Shown: in pieces, positions 1 through 4,888 of the stretch
How the letters are laid out: each line of letters begins with the position of its first letter
How positions within the stretch are numbered: position 1 is the first letter of the stretch
Source of the DNA: Acidobacteriota bacterium
Lineage (GTDB): Bacteria; Acidobacteriota; Terriglobia; UBA7540
Reading direction: 5' to 3'
NCBI GenBank assembly: GCA_021780055.1
Contig: JAJXZM010000367.1
Location: 1 to 5,219 of the forward strand
DNA: 5,219 bases
Made by a program: the position numbers and the translations under genes
The notes under the pieces: generated by a model
Seen by the model: the letters and a program-made list of their open reading frames with translations, nothing else
Told to the model about the DNA's origin: nothing
The model's database searches: none

Positions 1-31
1 ATTTGCCAATAGGATATTGTGCGTCTGTCAT
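1..31 (-). CDS. Start of a possible DinB/YfiT-like protein (cut by window edge)
   Basis: An ATG at 31-29 opens a frame that runs off the left edge and gives only ten residues, MTDAQYPIGK. The Y-P-I-G-K/E signature directly after the start resembles the N-terminus of the YfiT/DinB-like putative metal-dependent hydrolase family; that resemblance is from memory of the family and is the only evidence. No convincing Shine-Dalgarno sequence lies at normal distance: an AAAGG is about 15 nt upstream, which is too far. Another ATG at 54-52 is in a different frame and closes after eight codons. The gene lies downstream of hicB and the orphan pdxS-end repeat. If real, it shows that pdxT does not directly follow pdxS here. 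Confidence 0.35.
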   Translation of the reverse strand, partial: MTDAQYPIGK

Positions 32-81
32 ATGGAGATGGATTTACCTTTCATAACCTGGAACTCAGAATTCGTAGCTTG

Positions 82-145
82 CTACCACCCGCGCGTTTGC
101 AGCATCTCTTTCGGGTCCATCTTGGCGACGTCGAGCCCGCGCATG
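82..145 (-). repeat. Distal copy of 64-bp direct repeat (orphan 3' end of pdxS)
   Basis: This segment matches positions 600-663 at all 64 bases in the same orientation, and identity stops at both edges (g81 versus c599, a146 versus g664). On the minus strand it reads C, then ATG and the last 20 pdxS codons, then the TAG stop, so one edge falls exactly on the pdxS stop codon. It has no pdxS body upstream; hicB ends 11 bases before it. Its coding phase is the same as that of hicB, from which it is separated by the hicB TGA and four sense codons. It is either an attachment-site-like duplication left by insertion of the hicAB segment or a scrap of an older pdxS duplication. Confidence 0.95.
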
Positions 146-156
146 ACAATCCGGGC

Positions 157-363
157 TCATACATGCACGTATTCGATTGTTGAATGTGCTTCCGGGATCG
201 GCATACCCGTTTCACGCAGGCCCATGATGTGAAGGTCGACAGCCTCGCGAATGAGCTGCAATGCTTCTTCCCGCGTTTCCGCTACAACTGCGCAACCAGG
301 AAGGTCAGGCACATACGCTCCCCAACTGTCTACGCCTTTCTCGATGACAACGACGTATTTCAT
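157..363 (-). CDS. hicB: HicB-family antitoxin, short form
   Basis: The gene encodes a 68-residue HicB-like antitoxin expected to bind and block the HicA RNase encoded just upstream. The sequence shows the typical partial RNase-H-like fold: an opening strand MKYVVVIEK, the W-G-A-Y-V-P-D-L-P-G-C block at about residues 14-24, a T-R-E-E-A helix start near 30-34 and an amphipathic helix to about 52. There is no C-terminal ribbon-helix-helix or helix-turn-helix domain such as longer HicB proteins carry (E. coli HicB is about 138 residues), so this form probably cannot repress its own promoter directly. Its ATG (363-361) overlaps the hicA TGA in an ATGA junction, which implies translational coupling and the toxin-first order typical of hicAB. 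An AAGGA about 11 nt upstream is a mediocre ribosome site. The stop is TGA at 159-157. Confidence 0.9.
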   Translation of the reverse strand: MKYVVVIEKGVDSWGAYVPDLPGCAVVAETREEALQLIREAVDLHIMGLRETGMPIPEAHSTIEYVHV

Positions 364-560
364 TTTGTTTGCATTCCTTTCAGGCCTGCCTGCTTCAGGA
401 TGCTATTGAGAGTCCCGGGCGGTACGTCCAGGTTCGGCTTACCGGCCACCGTAACGGTCCCGGGTTTCTCCGGGTGCCGATATTGCCGGTGACTCCCTTT
501 GGTTCGAACCAGCGTCCAGCCGTCCCTTTCAATCATTTCAACAACATCACGAAACTTCAT
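360..560 (-). CDS. hicA: HicA-family mRNA interferase toxin
   Basis: The gene encodes a 66-residue HicA toxin, a small double-stranded-RNA-binding-like RNase that cleaves mRNA and arrests growth unless held by HicB. The hallmarks are MKFRDVVEMIERDGW at the N-terminus, the T-K-G-S-H-R-Q-Y-R-H-P block carrying the catalytic histidine, and the P-P-G-T-L-N-S-I-L-K-Q-A-G-L ending. I chose the ATG at 560-558 over the in-frame TTG at 575-573 because homologues begin at this point and it puts the active-site histidine at residue 24, as in E. coli HicA. Ribosome binding signals are weak for both starts. The gene begins 39 nt after the pdxS stop with no clear promoter of its own, so it is likely co-transcribed with pdxS. 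It lies inside the segment bounded by the 64-bp repeats. Confidence 0.9.
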   Translation of the reverse strand: MKFRDVVEMIERDGWTLVRTKGSHRQYRHPEKPGTVTVAGKPNLDVPPGTLNSILKQAGLKGMQTK

Positions 561-599
561 GCCCGGTGTCTTCAAGAAAAGTAATCATTCAACACGGCC

Positions 600-663
600 C
601 TACCACCCGCGCGTTTGCAGCATCTCTTTCGGGTCCATCTTGGCGACGTCGAGCCCGCGCATG
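600..663 (-). repeat. Proximal copy of 64-bp direct repeat (native pdxS 3' end)
   Basis: This is the genuine end of pdxS, from the last base of a GCC codon through 20 codons to TAG, and it is identical over 64 bases to 82-145. The two copies are offset by 518 bp, with 454 bp between them that contain hicA and hicB and little else. Because this copy is in frame with the pdxS body, the gene is undamaged by whatever event made the repeat. Confidence 0.95.
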
Positions 664-1487
664 GCCTCGCCCAGTTCCTCCGAGCACTCGGCCACGACGG
701 CGGGTTCGTTGTAGTGCGTGGTGGCACGCACAATCGCCTTGGCGCGTTTGGCCGGGTCCTCCGACTTGAAAATTCCGGAGCCCACGAACACCGCTTCTGC
801 GCCCAATTGCATCACTAGCGAAGCATCCGCCGGAGTGGCAATGCCGCCCGCGGAGAAGTTCGGCACCGGCAGTTTGCCGTTTTGCGATACCCACTTCACC
901 AGGTCAAACGGCGCGCCCAGTTCTTTGGCCTTGGCCATCAGTTCTTCTTCTCGCAGCGTGGTCAGCAGGCGCATTTCGCTGGTAATCGCGCGCATGTGCC
1001 GGACGGCTTCAACGATGTTGCCGGAGCCGGCTTCACCCTTGGTGCGGATCATCGCCGCACCCTCGCCGATCCTTCTGAGCGCCTCGCCCAGATTGCGGGC
1101 GCCGCACACAAACGGAGCCTTGTAGGGCCACTTGTGGATGTGGTGTTCTTCGTCGGCCGGCGTCAGCACTTCGCTCTCGTCGATGTAGTCCACGCCCACG
1201 TTTTCCAGAACCTGCGCCTCGGCAAAATGGCCGATCCGCGCCTTGGCCATCACCGGGATGGTGACCACCTTCATAATTTCCTTAATGACTTTGATCGACG
1301 CCATCCTCGCCACGCCGCCCTCTTTGCGGATGTCCGCAGGGACGCGCTCCAGCGCCATCACTGAGCACGCGCCGGCGTCTTCGGCAATCTTGGCCTGCTC
1401 GGCGTTCGTGACGTCCATGATCACGCCGCCCTTCAGCATTTCGGCCAGGCCGATCTTCAATTTCATTTGCTGGTCATACTCCCACAT
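600..1487 (-). CDS. pdxS: PdxS, pyridoxal 5'-phosphate synthase lyase/synthase subunit
   Basis: PdxS builds pyridoxal 5'-phosphate from ribose 5-phosphate, glyceraldehyde 3-phosphate and ammonia; the ammonia normally comes from the glutaminase PdxT. The 295-residue protein has full family length (B. subtilis PdxS is 294). Visible (beta/alpha)8-barrel landmarks are G-G-V-I-M-D-V at 20-26 with Asp25, V-M-A-K-A-R-I-G-H at 79-87 with Lys82, the [14 protein letters not shown] run at 103-116, and R-T-K-G-E-A-G at 148-154 with Lys150. These match Asp24, Lys81 and Lys149 of the B. subtilis enzyme, so it should be active. The phosphate-binding F-S-A-G-G-I-A-T-P and F-V-G-S-G-I-F segments are intact. 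An AGGAGG at 1497-1492 supports the ATG. The last 20 codons and the TAG stop are duplicated beyond hicB. No pdxT is in the window. Confidence 0.98.
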   Translation of the reverse strand: MWEYDQQMKLKIGLAEMLKGGVIMDVTNAEQAKIAEDAGACSVMALERVPADIRKEGGVARMASIKVIKEIMKVVTIPVMAKARIGHFAEAQVLENVGVDYIDESEVLTPADEEHHIHKWPYKAPFVCGARNLGEALRRIGEGAAMIRTKGEAGSGNIVEAVRHMRAITSEMRLLTTLREEELMAKAKELGAPFDLVKWVSQNGKLPVPNFSAGGIATPADASLVMQLGAEAVFVGSGIFKSEDPAKRAKAIVRATTHYNEPAVVAECSEELGEAMRGLDVAKMDPKEMLQTRGW

Positions 1488-1543
1488 GAGTCCTCCTCAG
1501 AAAAACAAGGTCCAGTTGAAAGCTTCGCACCGGGATAGATTGC

Positions 1544-1565
1544 TGGCGCAAAATGCTTTGCGCCA
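1544..1565. promoter_or_regulatory. Perfect 9-bp inverted repeat in the pdxS leader
   Basis: TGGCGCAAA at 1544-1552 and TTTGCGCCA at 1557-1565 are exact reverse complements separated by the 4-nt loop ATGC. The repeat lies 56 nt upstream of the pdxS start and downstream of the predicted promoter. It could act as an RNA hairpin or as a dimeric-repressor operator. Neither strand has a T-run after the stem, so it is not a standard intrinsic terminator. Confidence 0.6.
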
Positions 1566-1614
1566 ACCTCTGCCGTCTTTGGAACGGCTCCGGCGAATTG
1601 CAGGGAATGGGCCC

Positions 1615-1631
1615 CACAAACTCTGTTTGTG
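1615..1631. promoter_or_regulatory. Perfect 7-bp inverted repeat in the pdxS leader
   Basis: CACAAAC at 1615-1621 and GTTTGTG at 1625-1631 are exact reverse complements around a 3-nt loop. In a pdxS transcript this would be a hairpin about 40-57 nt from the predicted start. It is enclosed by a possible longer-range helix, TTGCGGGG (minus strand, 1671-1664) with CCCTGCAA (1605-1598), which pairs over 8 bp with one G-U. A regulatory role is inference. Confidence 0.4.
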
Positions 1632-1677
1632 TTTCAATTGCCGATGAGGCCGGGCCATCAGCGCCCCGCAATACTTC

Positions 1678-1706
1678 ATTATTGGCCGAATAGCCGGAAT
1701 TGGCAA
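1678..1706 (-). promoter_or_regulatory. Predicted sigma70-type promoter of pdxS(-hicAB)
   Basis: On the minus strand TTGCCA (1706-1701) is followed by a 17-nt spacer and AATAAT (1683-1678); each hexamer matches the consensus at 5 of 6 positions. Transcription would begin near 1671 and give a leader of about 184 nt before the pdxS ATG. This leader holds the inverted repeats at 1615-1631 and 1544-1565. It is the best promoter match seen between the GH116 gene and pdxS, and it probably also serves hicA and hicB. Confidence 0.55.
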
Positions 1707-1751
1707 TCGCCAGTGAGATTTTGACGGGAGGTTCTGGTTTCTTCCGCCGTC

Positions 1752-4496
1752 TTATAACGTCAAGGCCAACTGATCGCCGGCGTCAAGCGTTACTTCCGGC
1801 GTAAAAAGAAATGTAATCTCGTCCCCTTCGTGCTCGACCTTGTGGGGCAGCGGCTTGTTGCGAATTTTACCCGTTGATGTGCTACCGACCGTCTTTTGAG
1901 CCCGCAGTGCCACTTTTCTGCACGCGAGATTGCCTTCGACAACCGAAAGTGTGAATCGGGTCTTCCCGCCCTGCATGCGCTGTGAAAAGCTGCCCCACGC
2001 CGTTCCGGCCGACCAGAACGATGAAAAGTTATCGTGCTCCACCAGCGGGCGCGCCGCGACCGCCTTTTCAATTCCGTCGTAGCGGAAGCCGCTGAGTGCA
2101 ATGAGCGGCGCCCAACTCGACATGGGCCGCGCGTAGTGGTAACCGCATTCCGCCTCGTTCCACGGGTTGCGCTTTTCACCATCAAATCGCCGTCGCGTGC
2201 CTTCGACAATTTGAACACCTTCCGCAACCATTCCCATCTTGATCATCAGTGCTGCTGCCGCGTATTCCGAGCCGCTCCACACCTCGGCAAAATAAGGGAA
2301 CGGAACGCGTGGCCGCTCGCCGTGCGGGTACTCGCACACCACAAGCCCCGCTTCATTGTTCAGGGCGTAGGCCCGCTGCACGCTGGCGTGATCTGCCAGG
2401 TTCTGTTTGTAGTTGTATTTCCAGATCGACTGCAGAGTCTTCTGAACGTGATCGCGATCAACCAGCAGCCCAAGTCCCGCAATAAGCGCAAAGTACTGCC
2501 CCATCAGCTGGTCGCTTAAGCAGCCTTCGCCCACCTGGTAAGTTGGATGCTCGGTATCGACTGTGCCCATGCCGGCTTGCAATCCCGTGGCGATGTCATC
2601 TTTCGCAACAGATCCGATTTTTTGAATGTAGAACTCGCCGTTGAAGAGATTGGCGTCCGCCCACTCGCTGCCTTTGCGAAAGAGGCCCTTGTATTCCGAG
2701 GCGGCTTCGGTGTCACCCATGGCACGCGCCATTTCTTCGCCGGCACGCAACGCGGCCAGATACCACATTCCGCAGAAAGGATTGGGACCTATAAATTCAA
2801 TGTCGTAGGTGTTGTGCTGGACGCCTTCCATCACACCGTCACGGTTGGCGTCCCATCCGCCCTTGATCCACGCGAAATCAAGTGCACGTTTTACGCCGGG
2901 CCACTGAGGTCGCAGCCATTCCGTGTTGCCGCAAAGCCGCCAATCGAGATAGGCCTTCACGATGCAGGCCATCTGGCCGTCGGCAGCAGCCGTGCCGAAA
3001 TGCGCAATCCCGAAAGGAAGCAGTTCACGAAAGTCCATCAGGCCCTGCGCGTCGGTCGAGTAGCCGAACTGCTGCTCGCGCAATGAGCGTGACAGGGCAG
3101 GGAATACGTGCGCCGTGGCCGGTTCATACGCGTAAACGTGTGTGCAACTGCCAAAGCAACAACCTGAATGGTCAACACACCCTTCAAATCCATGGAATGC
3201 GCCGTCGCTGGTCCTGAAAGCCGTGGGCGTTGCCAGAGTGGACAGGTTGGCCAGCGCAGCGTCTTTCACCGCGCCCGGTAGAGTTGCTTCCCGAACCACG
3301 CCAAGAAACTGGTGCATGCGTTCTTCAAGGCGCGGGAGATTCTCCGCGGCATATTCGGCCACGGCCCACGCGTCCTTAAAGCGCGTGCAGTAGAAATTTC
3401 CGATCAGGTCGTTTTCATGGCCCTTGGGAGCTGACCAGCCACAACGTTTGGGCGTGCGGTTGGGGAAATGCCAGGTGAGCAGAAAAGTGTATTCAGCACT
3501 TCCGCGGGCAGGAATATCTTTTTCAAGGCATAGCGCCCCGACGGCGCTTCGCTGGGCAACCTCCGGTCCCAGGCGGCCGTCGCTTGCAAAGTCGTCCCAG
3601 AAAAGCAGCGGGCTTTCCCACCATCGTGTGCTGGGCCACCCGCGCAGGTAAGTGAGATGTCCCTCGTCCGCGCCCAGCAGCGCAAGCGCAAAGGTTCCAG
3701 ATTGCGGATCTGTTGCGCCAAGGAACGGGTTCTTCATCAGCAACCCTTTCACGGCGCCGCTTTCGCGATAATCGTTCTGCCGTCCGTGGCCGGATTTCGT
3801 GTTGCCGTCGCCATCGCGTTCCATCCCAACAGGATTCTCAATCGACCACACAATCGCGACCCTGGCGCTGGATGCACCCGGATTGGTTACGCGATAGCGG
3901 AGCACGGCCAGCGGCAGGCCGGATTCGTCGGCATCGAGAGGAATGATCGGCGTAAAGGCTTCAAACGCCACGCGCACGGGGAGTTCCGCATCTTCAAAGT
4001 CGATGCGCGCCAATGGATACTCGCCCGTGAAGGTGCAGCTTTCAAGCCGGGGCAGGCCGGGAACGTTGTCGGAGCCGAGGTCGCTGGGGCCAATCGAATA
4101 AGGAGGCATGATGCGCGCTTCCAGTACCTTTGCCACCGGTTTTCTGCCGGCAGTTTCCACGCGAATGGCAGGGAAGGCATACTGCGGTGATCGCCCTTTA
4201 TCCGGGCGGTTGAATATCCACCATTCTTCCAGTTGTCCGCGTCCGCCCAGATTGATAGACCCCGCCGCAACGCCACCCAACGGAAAGCCGATCATCGCCC
4301 GATGCCGGCCGCGATAGACTCGCGGGTAACGGATGGCTTCGCCCTTTGTATCTTCAGGCGGTACCGGCGGCACAGCAGCGCCACCGGCGCCAATCGAGTT
4401 TGCGGGCAGCGCCAGCGTGCCCACTCCCAGCGTCATCGTCTTCAGAAACTTGCGCCGACCTTTTCCATTCCTGTTTTTTCCGGGTGCCTTTGCCAT
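1752..4496 (-). CDS. GH116-family glycoside hydrolase with Tat signal peptide
   Basis: The protein is a retaining beta-glycosidase of the GH116 family (GBA2-like; bacterial and archaeal members act on beta-glucosides or beta-xylosides), 914 residues from the ATG at 4496. Residues 13-19 are G-R-R-K-F-L-K followed by a hydrophobic stretch, a twin-arginine signal, so the folded enzyme should be exported. The GH116 N-terminal domain shows G-F-P-L-G-G-V-A-A-G-S-I-N-L-G-G-R-G and W-W-I-F-N-R-P at about 70-98. In the catalytic (alpha/alpha)6 domain, F-E-G-C at 437-440 carries the likely nucleophile Glu438 and H-N-T-Y-D at 561-565 the likely acid/base Asp565. N-P-W-N-E (777-781) and H-Y-A-R (787-790) supply substrate-binding Glu781 and Arg790. 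A beta-rich tail follows from about 811. The exact substrate cannot be read from sequence. A TTG at 4553 and ATGs at 4529 and 4526 are in frame, but the predicted promoter covers them. Confidence 0.93.
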   Translation of the reverse strand: MAKAPGKNRNGKGRRKFLKTMTLGVGTLALPANSIGAGGAAVPPVPPEDTKGEAIRYPRVYRGRHRAMIGFPLGGVAAGSINLGGRGQLEEWWIFNRPDKGRSPQYAFPAIRVETAGRKPVAKVLEARIMPPYSIGPSDLGSDNVPGLPRLESCTFTGEYPLARIDFEDAELPVRVAFEAFTPIIPLDADESGLPLAVLRYRVTNPGASSARVAIVWSIENPVGMERDGDGNTKSGHGRQNDYRESGAVKGLLMKNPFLGATDPQSGTFALALLGADEGHLTYLRGWPSTRWWESPLLFWDDFASDGRLGPEVAQRSAVGALCLEKDIPARGSAEYTFLLTWHFPNRTPKRCGWSAPKGHENDLIGNFYCTRFKDAWAVAEYAAENLPRLEERMHQFLGVVREATLPGAVKDAALANLSTLATPTAFRTSDGAFHGFEGCVDHSGCCFGSCTHVYAYEPATAHVFPALSRSLREQQFGYSTDAQGLMDFRELLPFGIAHFGTAAADGQMACIVKAYLDWRLCGNTEWLRPQWPGVKRALDFAWIKGGWDANRDGVMEGVQHNTYDIEFIGPNPFCGMWYLAALRAGEEMARAMGDTEAASEYKGLFRKGSEWADANLFNGEFYIQKIGSVAKDDIATGLQAGMGTVDTEHPTYQVGEGCLSDQLMGQYFALIAGLGLLVDRDHVQKTLQSIWKYNYKQNLADHASVQRAYALNNEAGLVVCEYPHGERPRVPFPYFAEVWSGSEYAAAALMIKMGMVAEGVQIVEGTRRRFDGEKRNPWNEAECGYHYARPMSSWAPLIALSGFRYDGIEKAVAARPLVEHDNFSSFWSAGTAWGSFSQRMQGGKTRFTLSVVEGNLACRKVALRAQKTVGSTSTGKIRNKPLPHKVEHEGDEITFLFTPEVTLDAGDQLALTL

Positions 4497-4506
4497 AGCT
4501 CCACGT

Positions 4507-4513
4507 CCTCCTC
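4507..4513 (-). promoter_or_regulatory. Shine-Dalgarno sequence deciding the GH116 start
   Basis: GAGGAGG on the minus strand lies 10 nt before the ATG at 4496. The spacing is slightly long but it is the only strong site near any of the candidate starts. It places the Tat motif 13 residues from the N-terminus, a normal distance. Confidence 0.6.
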
Positions 4514-4524
4514 TTCGGGAAAGC

Positions 4525-4553
4525 ATCATACCTGCGCCGGGCACGCGATGCAA
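4525..4553 (-). promoter_or_regulatory. Predicted promoter of the GH116 gene
   Basis: On the minus strand TATGAT (4530-4525, 5 of 6 consensus) lies 17 nt from TTGCAT (4553-4548, only the TTG matching well). Transcription would start near 4518, giving a ~22-nt leader that includes the GAGGAGG site. The promoter overlaps the longer in-frame extension of the gene and so argues against the upstream starts. Confidence 0.4.
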
Positions 4554-4637
4554 AGTGAAGTGGCACGAAGATTTTGAAAACTTCAGGTGACCCTGCCAGG
4601 AGATCTCAGCGCGCTGGAATTCGGTACTGTCCGCGTC

Positions 4638-4646
4638 TGTTATAAT
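4638..4646 (+). promoter_or_regulatory. Extended -10 promoter of the isochorismatase-like minigene
   Basis: TGTTATAAT is a perfect extended -10 element (TGn followed by TATAAT). No good -35 hexamer is present at 16-18 nt, which extended -10 promoters tolerate. The expected start is near 4653, about 23 nt before the ATG. It diverges from the GH116 promoter with about 85 bp between the two -10 boxes. Confidence 0.55.
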
Positions 4647-4675
4647 GGCCGACCGTTAGCAGAGGAGCACGCATT

Positions 4676-4846
4676 ATGACCGAATTTCGCACCCCCGCGT
4701 CTCGCACGCGCGAAAACTGGGAAGCTGGACTTTACCGGATGGACCGTGCCGGGGCCGTCCTCAGTTCCACGGAAATGATGATCTATGAGTTGCTCGGCAA
4801 GAGCGGGACGCCGGAATTCAAGGCTATGCTGCCGCCGCTGAAATAG
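4676..4846 (+). pseudogene. Isochorismatase-family hydrolase remnant (C-terminal tail only, 56 aa)
   Basis: A 56-codon frame begins at ATG 4676 and ends at TAG 4844-4846. From residue 9 on it resembles the C-terminal tail of isochorismatase-family (YcaC-like) hydrolases: S-R-T-R-E-N-W near 9-15, then R-M-D-R-A-G-A-V-L-S-S-T-E at 21-33 and E-L-L-G-K-S-G-T-P-E-F-K-A at 38-50. Intact members are roughly 180-200 residues, and the core with the catalytic Asp, Lys and Cys is absent, so this product cannot be an active hydrolase. The expression signals are complete: an extended -10 box and AGAGGAG at 4661-4667, 8 nt from the ATG. In frame upstream there is a TAA at 4643-4645, so no longer protein reads into it. 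The first eight residues (MTEFRTPA) do not belong to the tail and may be the original N-terminus joined by an internal deletion. The family call is from motif memory; function, if any, is unknown. Confidence 0.6.
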
Positions 4847-4888
4847 CTGGAGACGACTCGCTTCGGCGGGAATTTTTCTCCCGGCTGA

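Noticed and set aside
74..85. Small palindrome GTAGC-TT-GCTAC straddling the end of the distal 64-bp repeat
   Set aside because: It sits at the repeat border and could be a recombination core, but 5-bp arms are too common by chance and the proximal copy lacks the outer half.
360..575. hicA starting at the TTG at 575
   Set aside because: The ATG five codons in matches the family N-terminus and places the catalytic histidine at residue 24; the TTG has no ribosome site.
82..663. Transposon insertion as the origin of the flanking repeats
   Set aside because: 64 bp is far longer than usual target-site duplications, and no terminal inverted repeats or transposase are seen in the 454-bp interval.
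718..1125. Long open frames on the plus strand opposite pdxS (also 882-1364 and 1243-1647)
   Set aside because: They are antisense shadows of a well-conserved pdxS gene; the translations have no recognisable motif and no ribosome site that I could see.
1724..1751. Terminator after the GH116 stop codon
   Set aside because: GACGG/CCGTC pairs over 5 bp with mismatches further in, and the minus-strand sequence after it is AAAATC, not a T-run.
2034..4317. Several plus-strand and other-frame open frames of 70-180 codons inside the GH116 gene
   Set aside because: The GH116 frame is conserved throughout; the others are low-complexity, Arg/Ser-rich shadow frames expected from GC-rich codon use.
4845..4886. 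Possible terminator between the converging minigene and MBL gene (stem 4845-4852 with 4878-4886, or CGGGA/TCCCG at 4867-4883)
   Set aside because: The longer stem needs a bulge and a G-U pair around a 25-nt loop, the shorter has only 5 bp, and no T-run follows on either strand.
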